Origin: Neoarius graeffei
Taxonomy: Eukaryota > Chordata > Actinopteri > Siluriformes > Ariidae
Assembly (NCBI RefSeq): GCF_027579695.1
Contig: NC_083586.1
Location: 7,352,001-7,416,000, forward strand
Length of the DNA: 64,000 nucleotides
Direction of reading: 5' to 3'
The number at the start of each line of letters is the position of its first letter. Within the stretch, counting starts at the first letter, position 1. Both the position numbers and the translations under genes were made by a program. Shown piece after piece: positions 45,201 through 55,778 of this stretch. Under the pieces are notes generated by a model. That model had not been told where the DNA came from, ran no database searches, and worked only from the letters and a program-made list of their open reading frames with translations.

Positions 45201-45617
45201 TCAGGTCGTCGAGGCCCCTGCCTTCAACTGCCACCCAATCCACACTGCACCAGTCCCCTACTGCTACCTCTGTGGGTGGTGAACCCACAGGAGGTCGGGC
45301 CCACATCACCTCTTCGGGATGAGCCCAGCTGGGCCCCATGGGCAAAGGCCCAGCCACCTAAGCACTTGCATACAAGCCCCAACCCCAGGCCTGGCTCCAG
45401 GGTGGGGCCCCGGCTGCGCCATACCGGGTGACATCATGGCCCTTGATGGTTTCTCCATAAGGGTTTTGGTGAACTGATCTTGGTCTGGCCTGTCACCTAG
45501 AACCTGTCTGCCTTGGGAAACCCTGACAGGGGCATAATGCCCATGACAACATAGCTCCTAGGATCATTCAAGCACACAAACCCCTTCACCACAATAAGGT
45601 GGCAGTTCTAGGAGGGG
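42255..45617 (-). mobile_element. LINE, 3.4 kb, with 12-bp target duplication
   Basis: ACTACACAAAAT is duplicated at 42243-42254 and 45618-45629. The 3' end is a CTCGT/CTCAT-type repeat (minus strand). A GC-rich 5' region (45170-45617) precedes the ORF. GC content and codon use contrast with the AT-rich retroviral surroundings. Confidence 0.93.
42409..45170 (-). pseudogene. LINE ORF: endonuclease plus reverse transcriptase, few breaks
   Basis: Endonuclease at 45170-44397: [28 protein letters not shown] and STDHHLV (catalytic His region). One TGA at 44397-44399 stands where the frame otherwise continues to 43497. A frameshift near 43604 leads to the RT frame 43686-42409, with CGFRPGRGTLDQL, HMCFVDLEKAFDRVP, GLRQGCPLSPVLF, the FADD box (LLFADDVVLLASS) and the thumb end (LLHIERNQLRWLGHL). 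Another frameshift near 45145 affects the start. The clade is not assigned. It is one of the best-preserved LINEs here. Confidence 0.88.
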
Positions 45618-45645
45618 ACTACACAAAATATGATTCAATATTCAT

Positions 45646-46116
45646 GTGCATCCTGTTTATGTTAAGCAGTACCTCTCTCTCTGGATCGATGTCATCCTAC
45701 AGTCTCTTCTCGAGCAAGGCGTGGTGAGATCATGCACCAGCTCGTACAACACACCTGTCAATCCAGTACCTAAACCCGATGGTACCTGGCGTTTTACACA
45801 AGATTTCCATAAGATTAATGAATTGATTGTTTCTTCTGTAATGTCACAGGTTCCTGCTCATCATTGCTGTTTTTCCATTAATGATCTCTGTTCTGCCTTT
45901 TTCTACACACATGAGGAGATAGCGTTTGGACTCAAGGTTTCATTGACTCTCCTGCTTTTTTTTTCAGCTGTAATTCAAATTCATAACGCACTCTGTGACT
46001 TCTCCCTCCCTCAGGACTCTGTGGTCTGTGTGTTCTGGTATCTGCTGAGTCACCAGAAATCTGCCAAGTCACTGACACTTGCGCCTGCTCCAACATCTGG
46101 CGCACAAGGGCTTTAA
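45646..46116 (+). pseudogene. Retrovirus-like reverse transcriptase fragment
   Basis: LLEQGVVRSCTSSYNTPVNP followed by VPKPDGTWRFTQDFHKINEL gives the RT fingers. The palm is degraded and the catalytic YxDD box is not found. The style is retroviral rather than gypsy (inference from motif wording). The fragment is inactive. Confidence 0.78.
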
Positions 46117-46139
46117 GGTTTCGAGGACCAATGGACACT

Positions 46140-46935
46140 TAAGTATTTGAACTTTTGAAGTTTTGAACTTTCTCAAGGCTGTCATTCTAGACACAAAATG
46201 CCCTGCAATTAAACATGCACTGATGTCTTTTCTGGGTCAGAAAATGGATCCCTGACTGCTCTTTATATGACAAGCTTCTCCATTCTGCAATCTCTTATCA
46301 CGATCCACTGCAACACCCTTTGACCTGGACTGACACTATGGTGGTCGCTTATCACTCCCTCAAAAGCACCCTTTGTTCCACCCCTGGGCTTACCTGATCA
46401 TTTCAAGCCCTTCCACCTGTATGCCTGTGAACACCAGGGCACAGCCTCTGGGGAGCATGGGGGGGACTGCAGCATTGTGGGTTTTAATCCAAAACATTAG
46501 ACATTGTTGCTCAAGGCTTACCTGCATGTCTAGGGGCTGTCTCCGCATGTGCCTTGATGGTTTTAGATGTGGAAAAATTGGTTTTGTCTCACCCACTGAT
46601 CTTGCACTCATCACATCAAGTTAAACAGGTGTTGCAAAATTTACAGACCCATTAAATTAATTTATCAGTAATTTAATAGATAATTAAATTAACATATGAT
46701 TGTTTATTTTCTGTTCTACTAACATTCTCGAAATTCATGTCACATCCTTTTTTGATAATGTAGGTCACGCTCTTGCATGCCTCCTTAATTCTCAGGATGA
46801 TACTTGGGATGACATTGATATTGTCTGTCTAAAAATTGTACATACTACTAGTATCAGGTCTGATCTCTCCTCCAGCCCTCTAGGGATGGGGGAAGTACTC
46901 TTTGTTGGTGGTTCTTGTTCTAAACATGTATAATA
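46140..46935 (+). pseudogene. Retrovirus-like connection/RNase H remnants
   Basis: Broken frames, e.g. SLGMGEVLFVGG-like text near 46880 and a region at 46500-46620 that reads HPLILHSSHQVK in one frame. These fit the connection and RNase H region between RT and integrase. No continuous frame exists. Confidence 0.55.
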
Positions 46936-47035
46936 TTTATAATTTATGATTTTTATCATACCTCTGTGGTTACTCTGTGTGTTCACTGCCTGATATTTTG
47001 CATGAGACATATGCTGTTCCTTTCTCATTTGATTT

Positions 47036-47700
47036 TTGTCATTTTGATTGTGGACAAATTCTCTAAATGGGTAGAAGTTTTTCCCTGTTCTCGAGAGAGC
47101 ACGAAGGTAGTTACTCGTACTCTGGCAAAAGAAATAGTACCTAGTTATAATTATAATAATAATACATTTTATCTATAAGCACCTTTCAAGGTACCCAAGG
47201 ACACTGAACAGTAAAAAGAAAAACAAACAATAAAAGCAGAACAATAAAATAACAACAATAAAATAACAAGAAATCAATAATAATAATTATTGTTGTAGTT
47301 ATGGGGTTTCAAATGCCATAGACTCAGACAAAGGTACCCCTTTCACCTCAAAAGTCACACAAAACCTTTGTAAGTATCTCTAAACTAAACTGGTGTTTTC
47401 ACATTCCTCAATCCTCTGGTATCGTAGAACGTACTAATCGAACATTGAAAGACAAATTAATTAAGGCCATGCAGGACACAGGTTTGGCTTTGTAATCCAT
47501 AATTCATTCTGGCTGAAATTCGCATGACACCAAGAAATTATTTTTGGAAGATCTTTCCCTCTCCCCTGGAAGAAGGGAACTCCGGCTCCGGGTACCTCTG
47601 ATTTGAAAACACATATGGATGAGTATTCTGCAGCCCTTATAAATAAGTTGTATAAAATTTGTACCAAGGTCAATAATACAATATTATCTCCACCACACAC
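47036..47700 (+). pseudogene. Retrovirus-like integrase remnant
   Basis: IVDKFSKWVEVFPCSRES (core entry), interrupted by the LINE tail 47149-47295, then IDSDKGTPFTSK (second Asp) and a PQSSGIVERTNRTLK block with the catalytic Glu, then stops. The C-terminal domain is not identifiable. Confidence 0.78.
47149..47295 (-). mobile_element. Short LINE 3' tail with 7-bp target duplication
   Basis: TAGTTAT is duplicated at 47142-47148 and 47296-47302. Starts with (ATA)n then ATAAGCACCTTTCAAGGTAC, resembling the 25902-26570 tail. It splits the integrase frame. Confidence 0.8.
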
Positions 47701-48092
47701 CCCTTCCAAGTTGGAGACAAGTGCTGGTGTGACTTTTTAATGTAACGATTTGGACAATTGGGAAAACCTAGATATGGTGAGCCTGCAGACATAGTCGCCA
47801 TTACTTTTACTGCTGTTTTAACTGACCTTTTTCCACAGTGGATCCATGCCATGTGATTGAAGAAGGCTCCATAACAAAGTTGTGTTACAATGACAAGTTT
47901 GCTACTAACATTTTCTCTGTGTCCCTTTCCAGTCTCTGTTCTCTCTCTCCGTCTCTCTATTTCTGAGCTCTACACAGATTCAACTGAGAATCCTCAAGAC
48001 TTTGTGAACAAAGAGGGGAAGAGATCGTGCACCCCGTTTGGAACCAATCATCCTCACTACAACCATGACAGTCCTCATCACGGGTTTTGTGA

Positions 48093-48237
48093 CTTCATTG
48101 TTGCTCAGGGCAGGGCTACCTGCCCAAGCCTTCGTGACTGCTTCATCTTTGCTCGGGGCAGGGGTACCTGCTCAAGCCTTCAGGACCACTTCATTGCTCG
48201 GAGCAGGGTTACCCGCTCAAGCTGGACTTCGAGACAA
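48093..48237 (+). repeat. Three tandem ~48-bp repeats
   Basis: Units begin TTCATTGTTGCTCAGGGC, TTCATCTTTGCTCGGGGC and TTCATTGCTCGGAGC, each followed by GGG-TACCTGC-type text. They lie where a retroviral envelope would be expected, but no envelope feature is recognisable. Confidence 0.75.
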
Positions 48238-48660
48238 CATCTTCTGGCAATTCGCTAGCTGGACAAGCGCACACCACACAAATGTGTTATGTCTTTCATC
48301 TGATGCCATTTTCTACTATTATTACACATCTCTATGCTCTGAAACTCTGTATTCTTACAGGACTCTGTTCTCACTATAGGTCGATATGCCTTCTAATTTC
48401 ATTTTCCCTCACTGTTTTAGAACAAATTACTCTGAAGGAAGTAGCATGTATTTGGGACAAATTAAGAGGTTTTGAGTTTCTCTAAGCTCCGGTGAGGTGG
48501 GACGAGGGCTGATCGGGCATGCCCGCCCTCTGACCACCAATATACGTCAAGAAGGGCAAAGATTAACTCAAGATTAATTCTCGATGTAATCACATATATG
48601 GTCATGAGGTGATAATGATCATATATGATCCGAGGATTTGATAATAGTGATACTATTATC

Positions 48661-48672
48661 AAAGAGGGGGAT
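48661..48672 (+). promoter_or_regulatory. Polypurine tract
   Basis: AAAGAGGGGGAT immediately before the 3' LTR, the usual plus-strand priming site. Confidence 0.85.
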
Positions 48673-49875
48673 TGTTAGGTTTTATTATTATGTAGGTTTA
48701 TAAATAATTGTAATTCTTGACCAAGAAGGCAGTAATTTATTTGTGACAAAATTAAGGATTAATTTCTGTTCAGTTAAAATGACCTTATGTCTCAGCTGGA
48801 CATTGTTTGGGAACATTTTGTTTATTTTGATATGAAATGTGTATTTTTGGTCAGAGATGTGTCTGAATGGTGCCAAGGTCTGCAATGATGCCACACACAC
48901 CCACAACTGCATATCCAACGTGTATTTGGGATTAAAAGTTAAATTTAAAGCCATGATTCATGTTAGTTTTATGGTTTATAGTTTTGTATTAGCCTTATTG
49001 CTGCACAAAGTGTTAAGACTGTATATGGGAGAGCTTTTTAAGATCCTTTATTATTTTGGACTATTGCATATACTATGGCAGTGATTTAGATTTAATTGTT
49101 AGATCTAAGATGCATTCAATGATTTAAGTTAGTTAAGACTTTATGATTCTAATGTTAAGACTTTATGAGTTTAATCCTGAATCCTGTTTGACCTTCCTGA
49201 TGTAGCACTTCTTTGTTTATGTTTCGTATGACTGTCTTTGTTTAGGTTTGTTCTTATTTTTTGTTTACTTTCTTATAACATATCTGTGTTTAAAAATTCC
49301 ATCACCATCTTAAGTACATATTGCCCTATGTTATATCTGTCCTGAAGGGGTGTATATAAGCAATGACCTTTAAAATCTGTTTGTACCTTGCTATCATGTC
49401 ATATCATCAGAAATATGTCATTGTTATGATTTACACACACACTGATGGAGATTATTTGACCTGCCCCAAGATCAAGCTGCTCACTTGCTCGCAAGTCAAA
49501 CACACACACATACATCTGAACATTCCATCAGAACAGTGATGTAATTAAGATGTGACTTGCTCACACACACACACACACACACATAGACACAGATATCAAA
49601 ATGGTGTCACTCACTCACACTCCCCATAGACACACACATACACACATTCATGCACACACACACATAGATATCAAACAGTGATGTCATTTACACACAGATA
49701 ACACTCGTATATAATAACCCTCTGTATTCTTGTCCAATGGGGGAACTTGCGAATAAAGATGTGAACTACATTGGGGTTACTGTCTTTCTTTGCGACTCAC
49801 CCCCCCAGAGCTCTGGGTGGCATGAGGGCGGGCGTCCCCAGATGTAAGTTGACCGTTTCCGACTGGGTGAACCCT
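48673..49875 (+). repeat. 3' LTR of retrovirus-like element
   Basis: Matches 36225-37493 through ...GGGTGAACCCT but lacks the last four bases; LINE sequence follows directly. Shorter CA arrays account for most of the length difference. Confidence 0.92.
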
Positions 49876-50892
49876 GTGTGTCATCAGCATAATAGTGGAA
49901 ACTAATACAATGTTTTTGAATAATATCACCCAGAGGTAACATATATAAAGAAAAAAGCAGTGGACCCAAGACAGAACCTTGTGGAACACCAAACTTTACC
50001 TCAGTATGTCTAGAAAAATCACCATTTACATCAATATACTGATAGCGATCAGTTAAATAAGACCTGAGCCAGGAGAGGGCCGTTCCCTTAACTCCCACAA
50101 CATTTTTTAGTCTATCCAGAAGAATGGAAGGATCAATGGTATAAAATGCTGCACTAAGGTCAAGCAACACAAGCGGCGAGACACAGCCCTGATCAGATGC
50201 CAACAGTAGGTCATTTACTCCTTTAACCAGAGCTGTCTCTGTGCTATGATGAGGTCTAAATCCTGACTGATATATTTCATGGATGTTATTCCTATGCAAA
50301 TATAAGCATAACTGCTGTACCACAGCTTTTTCAAGGATCTTGGAGATAAAGGGGAGATTTGATATTAGCTGATAACTGGACAGCTGACAGGGATAAAGAT
50401 CATTTTTTTTTTTAAATCAGGGGTTTGATAACTGCTAGTTTAAAGGATTTGGGTACATAGCCAATCATAAGAGAAGAATTTATTATTTTTAGAAGCAGTT
50501 CAACTACTTCAGGTACTATCAGTTTGAATAGACATGTAGGTAAGGGATCTAGTACACAAGTTGAAGCTTTTGATGCCGAAATTAATGAAAGTAATTCAGT
50601 TTCTTTAAGGGGAGTAAAACATTCTAATTTTGTTTGATGCCAATTTATGTTCCAACTTTTGAGTGGTCTATTTTAAAGTGCAAGTGTCATCATTATACCA
50701 GGGTGTTAATTTTTTGTCTCTGACCATTTTCCATTTAAGAGGAGTTACACTATCTAAAGTATGGCAGAACATTGACTCTAAGCATTCAGTTGCCTGATCA
50801 AGTTCTGCAGGGGCTGACAGTGACCCAATCAAAGTTGATAACTCTGGGAGATCATTTATAAAGCTCTGTGCAGTAGTTGACATGAATGTATG
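49876..50892 (-). pseudogene. LINE ORF2: linker and reverse transcriptase core
   Basis: Minus strand: linker from 50892 (FMSTTAQSFINDLPELSTL), then a degraded stretch 50667-50340 with many stops, then RT at 50323 ([54 protein letters not shown]) ending at the YYADDTQ box (about 49890). The next residues lie at 36224, beyond the retroviral insertion. Confidence 0.88.
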
Positions 50893-51199
50893 TGTAGCAC
50901 TTCGTCTGGGTGGATGAAACACAGAAGGATGGCAAGCCAGAGCTGAGTTCACAAAACTCTTTTATTTTCACTTTTCAGTGGAATTTAACTCTCCCAGCCA
51001 TGCACGCACACACACAAGTCATCTGGTTGTGGAGAGAGCCCTCTTCCTCTGCTCTCTGTCTCCTTATATAGGGCGCGGTCACTGGGAAGACACACAAACA
51101 CAGGTTAATTGACATCAGGTGTAGTGATTCTGCCACTTACCTTCCCTGACTCCGCCCTCCGGTCACAGACCGGTACTTGACCACGCCCCCACTGCCACA
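50893..51199 (-). repeat. 3' LTR of Gmr1-type element
   Basis: On the minus strand it reads TGTGGCAG...GTGCTACA, and is preceded by a G-rich polypurine tract (complement of 51200-51214). A TATATAAGG box is near 51063-51071. Confidence 0.92.
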
Positions 51200-51653
51200 T
51201 ACCCCCACCACCCAACTCAGGCCGAGCAGCTGTTCGTCCGGCAGCCGACTCCCCCCCCCGACGGGAGAGAAAGTCTGCCACAACCATCTGTGCCCCCGGC
51301 CTGTGGATTACCTTGAAGTTAAAGGGCTGGAGTGCCAGATACCAATGGGTGATCCACGCGTTGGCATCCTTCATGCGGTGGAGCCACTGGAGGGGCGCGT
51401 GGTCCGAACAGAGGGTGAAAGGGCATCCCAGCAGGTAGTAGCGGAGGGCAAGGACCGCCCACTTGATGGCAAGGCACTCTTTGTCGATGGTGCTGTCGCG
51501 CCTCTCATGCACTGACAGCTTCCTGCTGATATACAGCACTAGACGGTCCTCCACCTCCTGGGACAAAACAGCCCCCAGCCCTCTGTCTGATGCATCCATC
51601 TGTAACATAAAGGGGAGAGAAAAGTCAGGGGAGTGTAACAGTGGCCTCCACAC
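51105..51653 (-). pseudogene. Gmr1-type RNase H domain
   Basis: Open for 182 codons: LQMDASDRGLGAVLSQE (first catalytic Asp), STIDKECLAIKWAVLALRYY (Glu), CSDHAPLQWLHRM (Asp) and a late HRPG...VVADFLSR. The last codons run into the LTR. The domain is complete but its upstream frame is broken. Confidence 0.88.
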
Positions 51654-52621
51654 AATACAGCTTTCACCTCAGAGAAAACCCGCTGGCATTGCTCTGTCCA
51701 CTGGACCTGATCTGGTGCCCCCTTTTTAGTGAGATCAGTCAGCGCGCTGGTGATGTCCGAATAATTAGGTATAAACCTACGATAGTAGCCAGCCAGGCCC
51801 AGGAACTGTCTCACCCCCTTTTTGGTCTTGGGCTTCGGGCAGGCTGCAATCGCTGCTGTCTTGTGAATTTGGGGACGCACCTGCCCATTGCTCAAGTGGA
51901 AGCTCAGATACCGTACTTCCACCTGCCCAATCGCACACTTCTTTGGATTGGCTGTGAGACCCGCTCACCTCAGCGACCTAAAAACGGCCCTCAGGTGTTG
52001 CAGATGCCACGGCCAGTCATTACTATAGATTATTATGTCATCTAAGTATGCGGCTGTGTAGGTGGCATGGGGGTGGAGGACCCTGTCCATAAGCCTCTGG
52101 AACATAGCAGGCACCCCAAACAGCCCAAAAGGATATGTAACAAATTGGTGTTCACCAAATGGTTTGGAAAAGGCCATTTTTTCTCAGGATAGTGGAGTCA
52201 AGGGGATCTGCCAATAACCCTTTGTCAAATCCAGTGTCGAGTAAAAGCGAGCCGTGCCTAGTCAATCCAGCAACTCATCAATACAAGGCATTGGGTACGC
52301 ATCGAATTTAGACACCGTGCTGACTTTTCTATAGTCTACACAGAACCGGACCGACCCGTCGGCCTTGGGCACCAAGACCACTGGGCTGCTCCAGTCACTG
52401 TGGGACTACTCGACGATGCCCATTTTGAGCATGGCCTCAAGTTCTTCCCGAACTACTTTTTTCTTGTGTTCGGGTAGCCTGTAAGGGCGGCTGCGCACTA
52501 CCACTCCCGGGGGCGTCTTGATGTAGGTTGGTGTGGCCAGGCAGGGGCGAGAACACGTCCAAAAATTTGGTCTGCAACTGGGCAACCTCCATGAGTTGGG
52601 TCGGGGAGAGGTGGTCTCCAC
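51654..52621 (-). pseudogene. Gmr1-type reverse transcriptase, broken frames
   Basis: Starts in frame 52621-52406 (PYRLPEHKKKVVREELEAML, KMGIVE). Middle blocks lie between stops (DYRK region near 52330). Frame 52177-51965 has FSKPFGEHQFVTYPFGLFGV and the YLDD box at 52048-52037. Thumb is at 51922-51720 (GVRQFLGLAGYYRRFIPNY). It lies downstream of integrase on this strand. Confidence 0.88.
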
Positions 52622-52645
52622 AGGGGACTGGAGAGGTATGCAATG

Positions 52646-53896
52646 TCAATGTTCCTTTTTGAACCTCCGGCCCCAGCTCCGCCTTCTCTGGAACCACTGA
52701 CACCAACGCCATGGGGACCTCCTCGTTCCAGAGTTTGAGCAGATTGAGGTGGTAAATCTGTAGCGCCCCACCCTCACCTCATAGTCGACGTCCCCAACTG
52801 TGACCTCACAGGGTCCTTGCCACTTGGCGATCAATTTGGAGCTCGAGGTGGGCAACAGTACGAGTACGTTATCTCCCAGTGCGAACTCCCTAAGGTGCAT
52901 ACCCCTGTCGTACAGGTGGGTTTGCTGTTCTTGGGCCTGCCGCAAATTCACCTGGGTTAGGTGTGTGAGTGTGTGGAGTTTTGCACGCAGATCAATAACG
53001 TATTGAATTTCATTTTTGTTCGGGGAAGGTCCCTCCTCCCAATTTTCTCGCAGTACATCTAGGATGCCATGCGGCTTATGCCCATATAATAATTCGAATG
53101 GGGAGAACCCCATGGAGGCTTGTGGGACCTCTCGCACTGCAAATAACAAGGGTTCCAGCCATTTATCCCAATTACGTGCGTCCTTGTGAACAAATTTTTT
53201 AATTATATTCTTGAGTGTGCGATTGAACCATTCGACTAAACCGTCCGTTTGTGGGTGATAAATGCTGGTGCAGATCGGCTTAATTCCCAGTAACCCATAC
53301 AGTTCACTCAGTGTGCATGACATAAATGAGGTGCCTTGATCAGTCAGAATCTCTTTGGGGATTCTGACTTGGGAGATGATGCAGAAGAGCGCCTCCACAA
53401 TACTGCATGCTGAGATATTGTGAAGAGGCACTGCTTCCGGGTATCATGTTGCATAGTCCACTAGAACTAAAATAAAGCAGTATGCTCATGTTGCCCGATC
53501 AAATGGCCCAACGAGATCCATTCCAATTCTTTCGAACGGGGTCTTGATTAATGGTAGAGGGCGCAAAGGCGCTTTTGGAATGGCCGCTGGATTTACTAAC
53601 TGGCATTCGCGGCATGCCATACACCACCTACGGACATCGCCGCGAATCCCTGGCCAATAGAACTGGGCCATTATTCGGGCTAGTGTCTTATCCTGCCCCA
53701 AGTGTCCAGCCATGGGATTAAAGTGAGCCGCCTGGAATACTAATTCCCAGTGGCTCTTTGGAATCAAAAGCTGTGTAATCAGCTCCTTAGTCTGAGTATC
53801 CTGCGTCACTCCGTATAATCTATCCCTCATAATGGAGAAATAGGGGAAGGATGGGGTGGCGTTTGGCTGGAGCGTTTGACCATCGATTACTCTCAC
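52646..53896 (-). pseudogene. Gmr1-type integrase, one break
   Basis: Zinc-binding part in frame 53896-53486: HFNPMAGHLGQDKT and CMACRECQ, then ERIGMDLVGPF (first catalytic Asp). A stop/frameshift at about 53485-53432. The core resumes at 53431: ILTDQGTSFMS (second Asp), YHPQTDGLVEWFNRTLK (Glu), then a C-terminal barrel-like part (GDNVLVLLP, WQGPCEV). Upstream of RT, which is the unusual order. Confidence 0.9.
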
Positions 53897-53980
53897 TTGG
53901 TCAAATGCATGCCGCAGAGTCTCATCTCGTGACTGTTCTAATGGGAAATCTGCAAGAGATTCCCCGAGAGATGGAGGAGC

Positions 53981-54499
53981 CTACGGCTCCTCCCTCTGAC
54001 GTGGTGATGATGTAGACGGCTCTGTGACAGCTGCTCCTGCCAATGCCACAGCGGGACCTCCCCCTGATGAACTATGGCAGGACCCACTCTTCACTAAATG
54101 AGTCATTAATTCCCAAAATCCTGGCCAATCAGTCCCCAAAATTATTGAGTGGGTAAGGCGGGGATTAACCGCCTCCTTTACACTAAATTTTTCCCCTTGA
54201 AAAAGAATGTGGACCGACACTAAAGAGTAGTTGTGAACATTCCCGTGCACACACAGCACCTTCACCAATTGTGCTCCCCCCAATGCCTTGTCTTGCACCA
54301 GGCTTTGGTGGATTGAGGTCTGATTACAGCCCGAGTCCACCAACGCCTGATATGTATCCCCTTGGACACTCACCGGTATGCGATACGCTCCGGCCCGATC
54401 GAGGGTGGCTCCTGGCGCATTGGGATCCGAACCACCGCGCCCACCTCCATTGCCGAGCACTGCTGTTGGAGGTGGCCTGTCTCCCCACAGTGCCAGCAA
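53981..54499 (-). pseudogene. Gmr1-type protease segment
   Basis: YQALVDSGCNQTSIHQSLV gives the retropepsin active site (DSG at 54337-54329), later ILGTDWPGFWEL. A different frame of the same region (54498-54457) encodes the zinc knuckle CWHCGETGHLQQQC, so a frameshift separates gag from protease. Confidence 0.82.
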
Positions 54500-54680
54500 A
54501 ACAGCCTGGGCTTTTTCTCTGCACCAGCGCTCTGGGGCTCACTCACCTGAGGGGGGGAAGAGACAGACACAGAAGTGGGAAATGGGACGGCACCGCGGGT
54601 GCGGCGGGCCAGCTGGGGTGGAGCCAGCTCCCGCCTCCATGGTGGGGGAACGGGGCAAGGACGAGACACAGAAGGGGAAG

Positions 54681-54711
<31 letters not shown>

Positions 54712-55362
54712 GGAGAAGAGGAGATCTGCTGTCCTGCCATCAGAACAGCCGCCAAATGGTCCTTTGCCAGCTCGATGGCCTGATCCAGCGATGCCAGGCG
54801 ATGGCACTGGACCCACTCCGTGGTCCCTTTGGGTAGTCGGGCAATGAACTATTCCAGTACCACCTGATCTACGATTCCCTCAGCGTTGCGGTTGTCATCC
54901 CTCAGCCACCGCCAGCAGGTGTCCCGGAGTTGCTGGCCAAATGCGAACGGCCGGCCGACTTCCTCCAGGCGCAGAGCGTGGAAGCGCTGTTGGTGTTGTT
55001 CGGGGGTGCACCCCACACGCTGGAGGACGGTCTGACAGAGGTCCACGTAGACCAGCCGGCTGTCGGCGAGGAGGTAGCACGGCCAGCTGCGCCTCCCCCG
55101 TTAGCAGGGGGAGGAGGCGTGCCACGTGCTGTTCCACCAGCCAGCCTGAGGCCTCTGCTGCCTGCTCAAAGAGTGTGAGGAAGGCCTTGGGGTTGTCATG
55201 CGGGCCCATCTTAGTTAGGGTGAGGTGGGAAGGGCCCGCGGCGGTGGAGGTGGTGGACCCCGCCAACGTGAGGAGGTGCCGGAACACCTGTCGATCTTCC
55301 TGCTGTGCCAGCACCAGGGCCTTGAGCCTTTGCTCCTGCTCCTTCCGGAGGGCGATTAGCAC
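54370..55362 (-). pseudogene. Gmr1-type gag
   Basis: Frame 55362-54895 begins MLIALRKEQEQRLKALVLAQ and has NPKAFLTLFEQAAEASGW (capsid). After a frameshift near 55080 the frame 55046-54849 gives FHALRLEEVGRPFAFGQQL. A third frame (54816-54370) ends in the CCHC knuckle. A (GA)n run at about 54680-54708 lies between capsid and knuckle. Confidence 0.8.
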
Positions 55363-55453
55363 CTGGTGCTCTCTCTGCTGGGCTGTGGCGAGGGCATGGA
55401 TCAGGTCCGCGAAGGGGGATGACTCCCTGGGGCTGTTCTTCTCTGTGCTCCAT

Positions 55454-55471
55454 TCCCGGGTTTCGGCACCA
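55454..55471 (-). promoter_or_regulatory. Primer-binding site, tRNA-Phe type
   Basis: On the minus strand TGGTGCCGAAACCCGGGA, complementary to the 3' end of tRNA-Phe as I know it, lies one base after the 5' LTR. Confidence 0.8.
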
Positions 55472-55472
55472 C

Positions 55473-55778
55473 TGTAGCACTTTGTGTGGGTGGGTGGAGC
55501 ACAGAAGGACGGCAGGCCAGAACTGAGTTCACAAAACTCTTATTTTCATTTTCAGTGGAATTTATCTCTCCCAGCCATGCATGCACACACACAAGTCATC
55601 TGGTTGGGGAGAGAGCCCTCTTCCTCTGCTCTCTCTCTCTCCTTATATAGGGCTCAGTCACTGGGAAGACACACAAACACAGGTTAATTGACATCAGGTG
55701 TAGTGATTCTGCCACTTACCTTACCTGACTCCGCCTTCCAGTCACAGACCAGCACTTGACCATGCCCCTGCTGCCACA
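55473..55778 (-). repeat. 5' LTR of Gmr1-type element
   Basis: About 90 percent or more identical by eye to 50893-51199, with a TATATAAGG box near 55635-55643 and an AATAAGAG-type signal (complement near 55537). Confidence 0.92.

Larger units (their letters stand above)
36225..49875 (+). mobile_element. Endogenous-retrovirus-like LTR element, decayed, with nested insertions
   Basis: LTRs 36225-37493 and 48673-49875, a tRNA-Leu primer site, a polypurine tract and pol fragments define a 13.65-kb plus-strand element inserted just after the YADD box of the LINE RT. No gag or env can be supported. Insertions inside are the inverted pair 38465-40971, the LINE 42255-45617 and a LINE tail 47149-47295. 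The right junction lacks the last 4 LTR bases and any duplication, suggesting a small deletion. Confidence 0.88.
50893..55778 (-). mobile_element. Gmr1-type LTR retrotransposon (gag-PR-IN-RT-RH)
   Basis: LTRs 50893-51199 and 55473-55778 (about 307 bp), target duplication GTATG (50888-50892) and GTACG (55779-55783). Minus-strand order is gag, protease, integrase, reverse transcriptase, RNase H. This IN-before-RT order is the hallmark of the deuterostome Gmr1 group of Ty3/gypsy elements. Several frameshifts make it inactive. It interrupts the LINE endonuclease-RT line. Confidence 0.92.

Noticed and set aside
47890-48379. Possible envelope gene of the retrovirus-like element
   Set aside because: A hydrophobic start but no envelope motif, and the rest is tandem repeat.
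54271-55477. Plus-strand frames up to 178 codons
   Set aside because: Antisense of Gmr1-type gag; GC-rich composition keeps them open.
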